A stretch of DNA of 64,000 nt. It comes from Rhizopus sp. PT2906 (lineage: Eukaryota; Mucoromycota; Mucoromycetes; Mucorales; Rhizopodaceae). The stretch is from assembly GCA_025529335.1 (NCBI GenBank), contig JAMYHX010000122.1, positions 28,754-92,753 on the forward strand, written 5' to 3'. Position 1 is the stretch's first letter. Every line of letters begins with the position of its first letter. The notes under the pieces are model-generated. The model saw only the letters and a program-made list of their open reading frames with translations. It had not been told where the DNA came from and did no database searches. A program made the translations under genes and the position numbers. Shown piece by piece: positions 47,492 to 58,744 of the stretch.

Positions 47492-48139
47492 ATGGGTCGT
47501 CGTCCTGCTCGTTGCTATCGTTACTGTAAGAACAAGCCTTACCCCAAGTCTAGATACTGTCGTGGTGTTCCTGATGCCAAGTTGAGAATTTACGATTTAG
47601 GTCGTAAGAAGGCTTCTGTTGACGACTTCCCTCTCTGTATCCACTTGGTCTCCAACGAATACGAACAACTCTCTGCTGAAGCCCTTGAAGCTGGTCGTAT
47701 CTGTGCCAACAAGTACATGTCCAAGACCTCTGGTAAGGACTCCTTCCACATGCGTATCCGTGTCCATCCTTACCATGTCACTCGTATCAACAAGATGTTG
47801 TCTTGTGCTGGTGCAGATCGTTTGCAAACTGGTATGCGTGGTGCTTTCGGTAAGCCCAACGGTTTGGTCGCTCGTGTCAACATTGGTCAAATCATCTTCT
47901 CCGTCCGTTCCAAGGACTCCAACAAGGCTGTTGTTATTGAAGCCTTGAGACGTTGCAAGTACAAGTTCCCTGGTCAACAAAAGATTATTATCTCCAAGAA
48001 GTGGGGTTTCACTCCTCTTGACCGTGAAGATTATGTCGAAGCTCGTTCCAAGGGTCTCATCAAGCCTGATGGTTCTTATGTCAAGTTCGTTCCTCAAAAG
48101 GGTCGTCTTTCCGAATACTTCAAGGCTGTTTCTGCCTAA
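47492..48139 (+). CDS. RPL10: 60S ribosomal protein L10 (uL16)
   Basis: Intronless frame of 215 aa. It starts [20 protein letters not shown] and contains the conserved [30 protein letters not shown] and [17 protein letters not shown]. The last of these is the P-site loop region. uL16 joins the large subunit late in the cytoplasm and helps form the tRNA corridor. Codon use is extremely biased (CGT, AAG, GGT, ATC, GTC), unlike neighbouring genes, as expected for a very highly expressed gene. The gene is free of introns while most neighbours have several. A CT/TTT-rich leader (47390-47440) precedes the start. Confidence 0.99.
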   Translation: MGRRPARCYRYCKNKPYPKSRYCRGVPDAKLRIYDLGRKKASVDDFPLCIHLVSNEYEQLSAEALEAGRICANKYMSKTSGKDSFHMRIRVHPYHVTRINKMLSCAGADRLQTGMRGAFGKPNGLVARVNIGQIIFSVRSKDSNKAVVIEALRRCKYKFPGQQKIIISKKWGFTPLDREDYVEARSKGLIKPDGSYVKFVPQKGRLSEYFKAVSA

Positions 48140-48560
48140 GAATAAAATAATTTTAGCATTTATCTTTTAAGGAATGGAAAAATAGGAGTATTTCAAGTAT
48201 GATAAAAGGGGAATTGTGCCTGAAAAGAAAGAGTGGGGTTTTCTTTCTTCATTATTGTTACTTCCATATGCCATCATTATTTTTTATTAATATCACGCGT
48301 TATGCAGTACTTATTTTAAGCTTATTTTGTCTCGGCTGTCATTTTACACAATGCTTCTTACTTTCAAAGTATCAACAAAAAGTAGGGAAAACAAAAAAAA
48401 AAGGCTTACATACATAATAATATAACTCATAGACGCATATCCCAGGATGGTTAAATGCAGGACACTGGCAGGTATACTCTTGAAAGCTGCTTTTTTTTTT
48501 GTTGTTGTTCCTAAAAGGATTCAATAGTATTTAAATTGGTACATTACACTGTGTATATCT
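48140..48560. other. Intergenic region after RPL10
   Basis: AT-rich spacer with RPL10 3' sequence and upstream sequence of the next small gene. A plus-strand frame at 48199-48417 is low-complexity and hydrophobic. It is not supported as a gene. Confidence 0.45.
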
Positions 48561-49100
48561 ATGCTAAGTTCTTTTGCAATCTGTACACATGCAACTTGTT
48601 GTCGACGTAGTCATATCTTACGAGGCGATAAATGTCTAAGTATAGTCAATTCTATACTATTGATCGCTACTGTCCTAGCAACAACCTTTCTTAGTGGGCA
48701 GGAGCCTTGGACGAATGGTATTGTCGAATTCAAAAGACCTGCTAGAGGGTTGATCACTTATTGCTCAACGTTAAATCAGCAGACAGATGCGACATATCCC
48801 ATTCTATATCAAAGGTAAATCGAGATGAGCAATAGCAGGGGAACTAATGAATATAGATGTATATTATGGGATGGAGTATGGTTAGGTACGATTGCGCTAT
48901 GTGTGGCATGGATTCTGCTAGGACTATGTGCTACTTTAATGAAACCGAATAAAAGAGAGGATACTCGGTTGAATTATCACTGGTCAAAGCCGCAGCCACA
49001 GATGTACCATCCGCATTATCAACAACAACAACAATATCAACACCCACGACCAGTACAAGCTTCCTATTATCAAACGCTACGACATCCTATCTCTTATTAA
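48561..49100 (+). CDS. Small two-TM hypothetical membrane protein
   Basis: Exons 48561-48814 and 48857-49100 give 165 aa. The intron is only 42 nt, with a clear ACTAAT branch-like site 8 nt before the acceptor. The N-terminus is Cys-rich (CTHATCCRRS). TM1 is CLSIVNSILLIATVLATTFL. A loop of about 45 residues follows (QEPWTNGIVEF...). TM2 is WLGTIALCVAWILLGLCATL. The cytosolic tail is Gln/His/Pro/Tyr-rich. It is perhaps a plasma-membrane or vesicle protein. I recognise no family. The start could lie in an upstream exon. Confidence 0.55.
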
Positions 49101-49172
49101 TTTTTTATTTCTCCGAAAAAAAAAAAGAAAGAATGCAAACAGAGTACGGGTATAATGAAAGAGCCACATCTT

Positions 49173-50234
49173 TTACTGCTTTAAAAGTTGAGACCAAAGT
49201 TCGTCTATAGATGACAAAAAGTCAAATGCATGTATACAAATAAATAAACAAGATAAAACTTACCAAACTTTGGTTCACTGACAGGAGAAAAGCGAATCAT
49301 GTTATCGTCAGGGAAATGATCAAGTAAATAAGATTCTGTGATTGATAGTTGAGCGCATTGCTGTGCAAGCTTACTAAATATCTTAATATCTGTTCTATAA
49401 CTAAATGTATATAAATCATGATGAGTTGACTATGTTATGCCTGCATGCTTAATACTTGCAGCCGATATGCTTCCTTGTTGAAGCAGTGTTTGTCAATTAA
49501 TCTGTCTAGTATATTTTTTTTGAATATATTCTTGATATAATGAAGTATGTGAAATATATAATCCTCGTATGGTCTCCAAGTAGGGAATTGTTGAGATATG
49601 GATAAATTGCCTCCTCCGTCTACCAAAGGATGGAACATGTCGCTCATAAAGGTGACCGCAGGTGGGTGTTCTGGGTAGCTCTCTGGTATAGTCAACCTAA
49701 ATTTGAATGCTCCAGACTGATAGTAACCTTGATGTACAAAAATCACACCATACCAAACTATATATGTGTATATTAGAATGTCAATGACGTTAAATAAGTA
49801 TAAACCTACTGTATAAATTCTCTGAAGAAGGTAAAACGTATACTCCAAGTGGACAATGGTTAGGATTCTTTAGATTGATGCTATAAAAAAATGCACATGA
49901 ATATTAATTATTTCACTCTTGTTTTGTTTGTTACAATTCTGTCATTAGTTCATATCTCTTAAATGATTCCGATATACCATAGATAGATTCATCTTGTTGC
50001 TCTTCATCCTCATCAGATAAAGTAATTCTTTTCAATCGATGATGAAAAGGTGAGGATCCAGTTGATGGCCTGACATGAGAAAATACATTACTAACATTGG
50101 GTGAACGAGTTGTGCTGGCTAGACCTCCAAGTTTTCTTGCTCCGGTTGAAGGTGATACATAGGGCCTCTTTAGGTAATGTAAGATTACGTACTCTCAAAT
50201 CATATGGGTCATCTAAGTTATGTACCTTACTCAT
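49173..50234 (-). CDS. Ubiquitin-conjugating enzyme variant, AKTIP/Fts-like
   Basis: Six exons (50234-50226, 50167-49935, 49880-49810, 49757-49460, 49400-49264, 49204-49173) give 259 aa. A Ser-rich N-tail is followed by a UBC fold: CPLGVYVLPSSENLY, WYGVIFVHQGYYQSGAFKF, PESYPEHPPAVTFMSDMFHP. Where an active E2 has its catalytic Cys (normally HPN...GxICL), this protein reads HPLVDGGGNLSIS, so it is a pseudo-E2. This matches AKTIP (Fts) of the FTS-Hook-FHIP adaptor, which links dynein to endosomes. Intron 4 uses a GC donor (GCAAGT, 49459-49454). With it the sequence continues as EAYRLYRTDIKIFSKLAQQ; the GT alternative gives the wrong frame. Exon 1 is only 9 nt and is the least certain junction. 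Confidence 0.85.
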
Positions 50235-50336
50235 AATGATGGATGCAAAGAAAGGGGAGAAAAAGAAACAGATGAAGGGTAATAAATTGGTATTTGTATT
50301 CTGAGATTTAAATTTTCAAGGAGAGAGAGAAGGTAA

Positions 50337-52699
50337 TTACATGACGGTGCATGATTGTGGTGTAATCACGCCAAGTTCGATTGTCACTTGTTTAGGTGCT
50401 TCGTCACTTTTATAGTAATGGTAGAGTGCTTGCTTTTCTTCATCATAATAACATTCACCAAAGTTGACCTTGGTATTTATGGTCTTGTTCCCGTAATGAA
50501 GATAAGGTACAAATATTTCAGTCACCTTGCTATGTTCCGTATTACCATGGGGAATAAAAGAAAAGGTATATTGAAGGGTGTCCAGATTGAATTCGGCTGA
50601 TACAGGAGTACCTGCAACCTTGACTGCATATGGGCGCTAGGGAATAAGATTAGCTATATTTCCCTTTGATATGTGTATATACAAACCAAGACAGCTTCAA
50701 GCACTCTTCCACCATCATACAGATGTCTTTTTGACAAGGCACTTTTCTCAGCATCATGCTCCAAGTAATCCTCCTTTGCCTTTTTTGCAGAGTAAATAGA
50801 AAAGTTCTCTCCATTCCAGTGATCACCATATTCGTGGTCATTGCAAACATCATAGTTCCATAATCTAAAACAACAATGAGTTTGGTTTAAAGAGACAAAC
50901 AAACTTACATAAAATTCATCAAATTTGTCTCAAGTGCGTAAAGGACGGAATCCATAAAATCAATATGACTCGAGTAATCATCATCCACAAAAGCTACTCG
51001 GTTATTCAAGTCCATAGGAATACCTACTTCACCAAGAATGCACGGTTTTTCTCCCATGTTCTTTATACCGTCTTCTTTGATATTCCTGATTTGGCCTCTA
51101 TAGTTTTTCTTGGCACCGCTTTTACCAAAATAAGTAGCTTTCAATACATTTCCACCCTTTTAAAATATGTTTGAGGTGACATATAGAAAAATTGTGTAAA
51201 ACACATACCCTCTGCAAGTGTTGAACATCGTGCGTTATTTTCCCATTAAATTTCTTGTAAAAAACGCAATTCAAATCATACCAATGAGGAGAAAATATAA
51301 CCCTGTGATGGTGGTCATCTTCATCATAGACAGGAGGCCTCTAAATAAAAGGTATTTGTATTGTAATCATAAGCACATATTTATTCCTTTACCTCGTTTG
51401 CTAAAGGCTCTACAAGACAGTAGTATTCTTTTTTGACCGCTTGTATCGCTTTTACATATCGATTGACCAAAGGTTTATAAAAGTCATTGTAGAATGATAC
51501 TTTTTTGCCCGTAACTGGATGCTTTGAAAAATAATGTGTATTCACTAGCTGAGGATTTCCATGATCATCCACTTTCCAGACACCATGCTCTTTCCATATG
51601 CAGCTATCAACCCAGGCGGATACTTTACTCGCATTAATCACACGGTCATGGGACTTTTTAGTGGGGAACGGCCATGACTTGACATAGACGCCTACAGACT
51701 GAGGAATACCAGCACCTAAAGCAAAGCATTGTAATGGACTAGGTGAATCGCCAAAGAACAAGTTTACAATTGGATCAAATGCATCAAGATGGTCTAGTCC
51801 AATGTATCCAGGATGTGGTTCATTCATAAACTCAAATCCCAAGACAGCATCCAAATCAGCCAAACGTTGAGCTAAATGCTCATAGGCGCGAATGAAATGA
51901 TCATTTAGAAACTGTTGAATTGTTTGTCCTTGAAAGGTTCGTTTGGGAGCAAAAGTATCACCAGCAAAGAAGAGAGTAAACATAGTACATGAAGCTAGCT
52001 TTGTATAGTTTGTTGGCCAGACCTATATATAAAGAACACATGAGGATACATTGGTGCGTAATTGGCTTTGATTACCATTGGTAGCGGATCACCAGGCACA
52101 GCATTAGTATTGTGTACATAGGCAGCGCCTGTTTCCTTAAAGTTTTTGATATTAAGGCCAGCTACCTCAAATGTCCATCCTGGAGCTCCTGAGCCACCCG
52201 AGAATCTAGACCACTATATATACTGTATGTTTGATTGGGAAGGGCATGTTTGGGGCTAGTATAAAAGACTTACTGTATCTTGGTGTGGATCGATGATACA
52301 CTTGAGCCCATATTTGGGCATCATCTTTATTAATTCTCGCAAGTAATCAATGTACTCTTCGTCGTATGATCCAGGACCAGCGTGTTCTATGCTCTCCCAT
52401 GGTACCAAAAGACGAATCAACGTGAGTCCCCAGTTTCTCAAGCGACTAAAGTGTTCGTGAGCATCCTTGAGAGGGAAAGGACGATCAATAAAACTGACAT
52501 TGCGATGATCCCAAAAGAGGCTTTCGTCATACAAGTGAGTCGAGCCTGGATATGGACGGGTAGGAAGCTTTGAAGAACCACAGACGTTGACGCCTCTCAA
52601 TATCAATGTTCGTCCTTGGTCGTCTTTAAACCATCGTCCTGAGTGGTGAATGGGTATATTTAAATCTTGAGCCAAAGTCTCAATCTTCAAATGAGTCAT
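50337..52699 (-). CDS. Glycoside hydrolase family 5 enzyme, endoglycosylceramidase/glucocerebrosidase-like
   Basis: Seven exons (52699-52274, 52213-52076, 52022-51393, 51340-51209, 51156-50909, 50864-50687, 50636-50337) give 683 aa. The N-terminal catalytic (beta/alpha)8 region has GRWFKDDQGRTLILRGVNV, IDPHQDTWSRFSGG and acid/base Glu in LGFEFMNEPHPG. The nucleophile Glu is in PCILGEVGIP. A beta-sandwich C-terminal domain follows. These features fit fungal steryl/ceramide glycosidases of GH5 (EGCrP-type). No signal peptide is visible, as in the intracellular fungal glucocerebrosidases that turn over immature glucosylceramide or sterylglucoside. The exact substrate is inference. Gene spacing to the AKTIP-like gene downstream is 102 bp. 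Confidence 0.92.
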
Positions 52700-53007
52700 G
52701 AGGGGGGAATAAAGAGAGAAAAGGAAAGAAAGAGATAGAATATATCAAAAAGAGATAAACAATCTCTTTGTTTTATTAAATACTTTTTCCTTTAACAATG
52801 AAGAAATGACTGTCTTTTTGGACATTATTGCGTTCAAATGATTCAGTCGCCCTGACTCGGGGGCGCTTTATATTCTACAGTTGACACTAAACTATGTGTA
52901 ATGACTGTATCACATTAAAACTATGTACAACCCACATTTTGACGTTCCTTAATATCAACATAAATATCATTTATTCTTGTTCTTCTTTATAAATTAAGCT
53001 AGTGTTA
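52700..53007. other. Upstream region of GH5 gene with GC-rich palindrome
   Basis: AT-rich spacer interrupted by a GC-rich palindrome, CGCCC (52848-52852) and GGGCG (52861-52865) flanking TGACTCGG. It resembles a bZIP (TGACTC-like) or zinc-factor site. Otherwise empty. Confidence 0.45.
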
Positions 53008-53942
53008 TCAAAAAGGGAATGGTTTACGAATGAATTGATTAGATTCAAGTTTTGATAGCAAGTTTTTATAAAATAATCTAATCTCTTCGCTCACGTATAA
53101 ATCCTTGTCCGCCTATGTATGTTTAGTACACGAATATAAAGAAAATGTTATAAAATACCTGAGGTCTCTTTTTATTCAATACTTTTTGTGCTTCAAATGG
53201 ATCCAATTGATAAGTAGCTAATAAATAGCACAGGGCAATAGCCGCACTTCTTCCTCTTCCAGCTATTATTTTGTATAAGTTTCTGTTGATTACGTATATA
53301 TTGAATAGATTTTATACCTTTACAATGTAGGTAAATAGATGATTGTTCATCATTTCGTATAATTTCATGTATCTGTTGAATACCCTTTTCCATCGTCTCT
53401 AAAGAGGGAATACAGAAATCAGGGGTCTCCAATCGTACTTGCTTAATCATACACTGTTCATAAATTCGATTATATCCAGGAAACTCTTCACACAAATTGA
53501 TGACTGTCTTGACATTTTCATGTTTATGTAGACTCTTTATGAGTGATGGTGTAGGCAAGGCACCCAAGATGATCACGTTATCGATCCTAGCGATGTTTTA
53601 ATAATACTATTTTTATAATGACTATAGTATTTACCTATTATACCATTTCCATCCTGTCAAAAAACCAAACATATTCACTGCCAACTATAGATAAATATTA
53701 ACACAGAAAGACATGAAAAAAAAAACAAAAGGAAGAATAAAATAAAATACTTTATTGTAATAGAGTGAAATAATAAACCTTGTCCAAGTCCAAAAACTTG
53801 CTCCTTTGCTGGGTACTTTCTTAAAAGCTGTGTCTGTTAAGGAATCTCTATTCCTTCCTTCTTCTAACAAACGTGCTTCTTCTTTAAGTACTTTACTAAT
53901 CCCTAAAGAAGAACCTTGTTCCTCTGGATGTTCTATCTGCAT
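53008..53942 (-). CDS. PTPMT1-like dual-specificity phosphatase (phosphatidylglycerophosphate phosphatase type)
   Basis: Exons 53942-53751, 53684-53635, 53586-53318, 53262-53159 and 53112-53008 give 239 aa. A variable N-tail precedes LAVNMFGFLTGWKWYNRIDNVIILGALP, the signature start of PTPMT1 enzymes (W-Y-x-R-I-D ... ILGALP). Then come VINLCEEFPGY and the active-site P-loop HCKAGRGRSA (Cys nucleophile, Arg), split by an intron after K. PTPMT1 removes phosphate from PGP in mitochondria during cardiolipin synthesis. Yeasts use Gep4 for this, so the substrate here is inference. Exon 1 ends at a GTATTT donor; the nearer GTTTAT donor gives a stop. Only 74 bp separate its start from the divergent HP1-like gene. 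Confidence 0.88.
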
Positions 53943-54016
53943 TACAAAAAAAAAAAAAAATACAAAAGAAAAGGAAAAAAAAAATCATTCTCTCTCTTTT
54001 TTTTAAATAAACAAAT

Positions 54017-55031
54017 ATGTCCTCTGAAGAATATGAAGTAGAAAAGATTATAGATCATAAAGTGATAAAGAGAGGAAAAGTAAGCACACATTCTATGTTG
54101 TTATCATATATTCTCTTAATCAACTCTCACTCTTTTTTTTTACATTTATATAAAGAAAGTGACATTTAAATACTTGATCAAATGGCTTAATTATGACGAA
54201 AGCGACAATACTTGGGAAAGAGAGGGAAACATGTAATATATGAAAAAGTTTACTTCACACGTAAACTTATTATACGTGTAGATTTGCTACAGATTTGATT
54301 GTTCAATATTGGAATGCCGTTCCTGATCATAATCCTGACAAAAAACTTCATCAAAAACTTCATCAAAACCTCACTGGTCAATCAAGCACAGAAGATCATA
54401 AAGTAGCTTCAGTACCAGTGAATGTGCCGAGAGTCATTGCTGAAGAATCTAGCGACGATGAAGAAAAAAACAAGTTAGAAACAAGAGAACAATCAATGAT
54501 AAGGGTTAGAGAGAGTACAACAGAGGGGTTGGATGATGATACTGCACAAAAGACAAAGAGAATTAGATTGCTTGTCAACAATAATAGCATGGATACTTCT
54601 ACTAGCTTATACAACGTTGGAGTCGGTAGTAGTACTAGTACATCTACGAGTTTATACAGCATTGGGGCTGCCAGTAGTACTAGCACTAGTGGTAATAGTA
54701 GTATCATGGAAGGAGAGGATGATGATGAAAGTGACGATGATATTATATTCAATGAAACCTTTGCCGTAGATATAGATGATTGGCAAAAGGCAGCAATAAA
54801 AGTAGAATACATTGGCAGAGAAGTAGAAAGCAGCCCAATGTTTTGTATAGTGAAATGGTAAAGGAATGTAATACGTTTAATAATGATGAAAAATTCACTG
54901 TTTTTTTTTTTTTTTTTTTTATTAGGCAAAATGGTGTTCGATCTATGCATCCTTTACAAGTTGTTAGAGAAAAGTGCCCACAGCTACTTATTGATGCATT
55001 CATCGAGATCATTGACAACAAAAAGAAATAA
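54017..55031 (+). CDS. HP1-like chromodomain/chromoshadow protein
   Basis: Exons 54017-54079, 54156-54232, 54282-54857 and 54926-55031 give 273 aa. The N-terminal chromodomain (about 5-55) reads EYEVEKIIDHKV, FKYLIKWLNYDESDNTWE, with the aromatic cage positions Y, W and W/E present. A long Ser/Thr/Asp-rich linker contains a duplicated STSLY...SSTSTS unit. The C-terminal chromoshadow-like domain (about 215-270) reads IKVEYIGREVESSPMFCIVKW, HPLQVVREKCPQLLIDAFIEII. The architecture is that of HP1/Swi6, which binds H3K9-methylated nucleosomes and dimerises through the shadow domain. The last intron ends in a 20-T run directly before the ATTAG acceptor. Confidence 0.9.
54901..54920 (+). repeat. 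T20 homopolymer forming the polypyrimidine tract of an intron
   Basis: Twenty consecutive T directly before the ATTAG acceptor of the last intron of the HP1-like gene. Confidence 0.9.
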
Positions 55032-55201
55032 CTAATAGCATTTTCCATTTTATCTCTTAAAGATACAAGTTAAAATATGAAGTTCCTTTTTTTTTATTAT
55101 TATTCACAAACGTCTAAAGAAGAAGAAAAATGATGTAGATAAATATGAATTATAAAGTATATAAAAGCATGCTGTATGTATAAATAAGAGTGTATGTGTG
55201 T

Positions 55202-58200
55202 TTATGCCATACGATGACCAGATTCTGTGGTAGCTACCGTAAAGATGGTAGGATGCATACGTAAACCATGGATTTCAGGATTAAAGTTGATAGGATTGAG
55301 TCTCTGTCTGATTTTCATACGTAAACAGGCATAAGCAATAATGATAAAACCAAAGCCAACTGGAATCAACCACCAGAGAGGCAACAGATGATATTCTGTA
55401 CCAAAAGGAATATTGAAAGGTGGACAGTAGACAATGAGAGTTGCTAAGGAAGCACCACCAAGGATACCAGCAAAGGTCCATTTGTTGGAGAACATGTAAC
55501 GGCCAATAGGCATAGAGAAACGCGTCTTACAGGCAAACATATTGAACATTTGCATAACCATCACACTCCAGTAGGTAATAGATTGAGCCTGTCCAAGAGC
55601 ACGGTGTTGAGCTTCAGCATTCAAGAGTTTACCTGTAGCAGTGAGATAATCAAGAGCATAGATGGGCCCGTTGGCAAAGTAGTTGGTGGGAGAGGATGCT
55701 CCACGCTGCATGATCACTGCATCATAAGGTGTAATACCATTATACCAAAGAACGACAAAGTAAGCTGTCAAACAACCAATGGCTTCAATGATACCGATTT
55801 CAAGATAAGCCCATGATAAAAGAGGGAGATCGACCAAGACTTCGTCATCGGTTTTTTCAAACTTTTCTTTCCAGTAAGCAGTTGTTGTTAACTCATGAAG
55901 CTTGTTGTACATGCGACGGAACACATTAGGACGAACTTCCTCACCTGATTCATCATACTGAACATAACGTTGTCTGCGATGAAGATAACGACGGTAACGA
56001 TCAATAGAATCAGGCGTAACTGGTTTACGAGGAGGTAGTTTCATGAGACCTTCTTTTGTTTCAGGGACATCCCAAGCAAACGTAAGAGCAGCAAACAATT
56101 CAAAGCCAAGATCAATCACCAAGATAAGAATGGCAGACAGAGGAAGAGGTAATGGTACAATAATGTAAAGCAGGTTTGGAATGACTTCAGGCATAGAGTG
56201 AGTGATGGTGTACATGATGGATTTCTTGAGGTTGGTGAAAATAAGTCGACCTTCTTCAATACCATGAATGATGGAAGCAAAGTTATCGTCAAGAAGAATC
56301 ATGGCAGCTGCATCCTTGGAAACATCTGAGCCAGAAATATTCATTGCAATACCAAGATCAGCCTTTTTCAATGCAGGAGCGTCATTTACACCATCACCAG
56401 TAACACCAACGATATGTCGTAAGGCCTGTGCATGTTTGACGATTTCCAGTTTATGCTTGGGAGAAGTACGAGCAAAGATGACTTCGTCCTTTGAAAAGAT
56501 ATTGTCCCAGTCATCATCAGTTAAACCATCGATCATATCACCATGAATGACGATACTGTTGTACTCATCTTCAGAGACTTCTTCAATAGAACGTCCCGTA
56601 CGCTTAGCAACCATTTCCTTTGTCTCGCCTACCATCAAATTAATCTTGCGACCAATAGCTTCTGCCGTCAAAGGATGATCACCAGTTACCATCATGACTC
56701 TGATACCAGCAGCACGACATTTACCAATAGCCTCGCGCACACCGTGTTTAGGAGGATCCTCAAGTGAGGCTAAACCGACAAAGGTCATACCAGACATGGG
56801 ATAATTCTTTTGGTTCTTGTCAAATACATAATCAGCAGGGTATTCTTGACCATCAAGCAAGACCTGAGCAAATGCCAAGACACGATGGCCCTGGCCAGCC
56901 ATATAAGAATAAGTTTCCTGGAAGGCATTTTGGTGTTCTTGAGTGAGTGGAACAGAGCCAGATTCAGTCAGGATAGAGTCACAAAGTTTCAACACACGCT
57001 CTGGGGCACCCTTAACATAAAGAGTCAGATCACCATTAGCATGCTTCATTCTGTGGATAGTCATGGCCCACTTGTTATCAGAGTTGAAGGGTATCTCAAA
57101 AACCTTGGGATATTGATCAGGTAAAGTATCAAAGAGATCACCAAATTGCTCACCAGCAAAGCGAACCAGACCAGTTTCTGTGGCATCACCAAGGATCTGT
57201 CTTTGAGAGACTGGAACATCGACCCGATCAAATTTGGCACGTGAGTTGAGAGTTGAAATATTCAAGATCTCACGGACGCCAGGTATCTGAATAGCCTTTT
57301 CTGACATTGTTTGTTTATCCATGACATTTCTCAAATTAAGGCAAGACCAGATATAGGTAACAGTCATTTGATTACGGGTCAAGGTACCAGTTTTGTCTGT
57401 AGCCAAAAGAGTGATAGCACCCAATGTTTCTACACCTTGTAAATCCTTCACGAGCACATTACGGGCAGCCATACGTTTAGCAGAGATTGTCAGCAAAATG
57501 GTCACGGTGGCAGGTAAACCTTCTGGGACCCAGGCGACAAAGACGGAAATCGCAAAGTTCAAAGTCAAGGAAACATTGTTATTGTTGACTGGGAAACCGA
57601 TACCAAAGAAGATAGCAGCGGTAATTAAGGCGATGGAAGCAATAATCTTGACAAAGGTGGCGATTTCTTTTGAGAGAGGAGAATCTTCTTTAGTTTCACC
57701 TGCTGTCAAACCAGCAATTTGACCGAGCACCGTATTGTCACCTGTTCTGACGACTATACCATAACCTTCACCAGATACAGCCAAGGTACCATTGAATATA
57801 ATATTTTCAGCCTCAAAGACATTCTTTTGAGTGTTGTTTGGACCACGTTCCTGGGGATCAGATTCACCTGTGAGCGGAGAATTGTCAACTTTGAGATCGG
57901 AGGCTTGGTAGAGAAAAAGATCGGCAGGCACTTTATCGCCCATTCGAACCATGACAACATCACCAATAACAAGGTTAACGGCATCAATTTGCTGTATTTT
58001 ACCATCACGGATGACCATACATTTGGCAGGAACCATGTTGAGGAAGGAGTCAAGTAGGGCCTGTGATTTTTGTTCTTGATAAAATTCAATAAAAGCGTTA
58101 AGTAAGGCTACACCAATCAGAATGGCACCGAGATATGTCTAAAAAAGGAAAATTAATAAAAGTACAAAAAAGTCAAGAGATATACACGTTACGTTAGCAA

Positions 58201-58744
58201 AGTTTTCTTGGAAATTGATGGCTAATAAAATATAATCGAGAATACCAGCCAAAATCAAGAGCAGATTGAATAATTTGAGCACACAGTCAATATACTTGAG
58301 GATAGGATGTCTCTTCTTGGGAGGAGAAAGCTGGTTAAGACCTGTTTCAGCCAAGACGTTGGCGGCTTGTTGAGTGGTTAAACCCTTTGATTCTGAAGCT
58401 TTTTTAGTATTGATATGCGTATTATATTTGGCCGCACATTCCTCTGCAGAGAGTAAATGTTCAGTCTAGAACAAATAAATATAAAAAAAAAGATTAGGCT
58501 ACATAAAAAAAAGAATGAATGTACTTACGATGTCAACATTCTTTTTATCGCCTTTACGCTTCTTTTCGGGGCGTTTAGGAGCACTAATAGATGGTCTACG
58601 TGAACCTGTAGTGTCAATTGTTTGAATTGTCTTTGTCCTTTCTGGGCGATAGACTTTGGCAAATTTGATTTTGGTTTCGTCTATAACCTTGGTATCCTCT
58701 ACCGTGATCACAGTAGTTCTTTCTTCTACTTTTTCAGGATCCAT
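55202..58744 (-). CDS. P-type Na+/K+-ATPase-like alpha subunit (P2C)
   Basis: Exons 58744-58529, 58465-58193 and 58138-55202 give 1141 aa. A basic, Ser/Thr-rich N-tail (about 75 residues) is followed by the cation-ATPase N domain (LTTQQAANVLAETGLNQL). All P-type motifs are intact: TGES in the actuator, PEGLPATVT in M4, the phosphorylated Asp in DKTGTLT, KGAPERVL for nucleotide binding, and the GDGVNDAPALKKADLGIAM hinge. About ten TM helices are expected, six of them after the hinge. The sequence is closer to animal Na,K/H,K pumps than to ENA (P2D) pumps. P2C pumps occur in some early-diverging fungi. No beta subunit gene is in the window. The start is the first in-frame ATG (MDPEKVEERTT). Confidence 0.95.

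Noticed and set aside
47597..48097. Minus-strand frame over RPL10
   Set aside because: Antisense of a highly codon-biased ribosomal gene.
56268..58057. Several plus-strand frames over the ATPase
   Set aside because: Shadows of the P-type ATPase exon.
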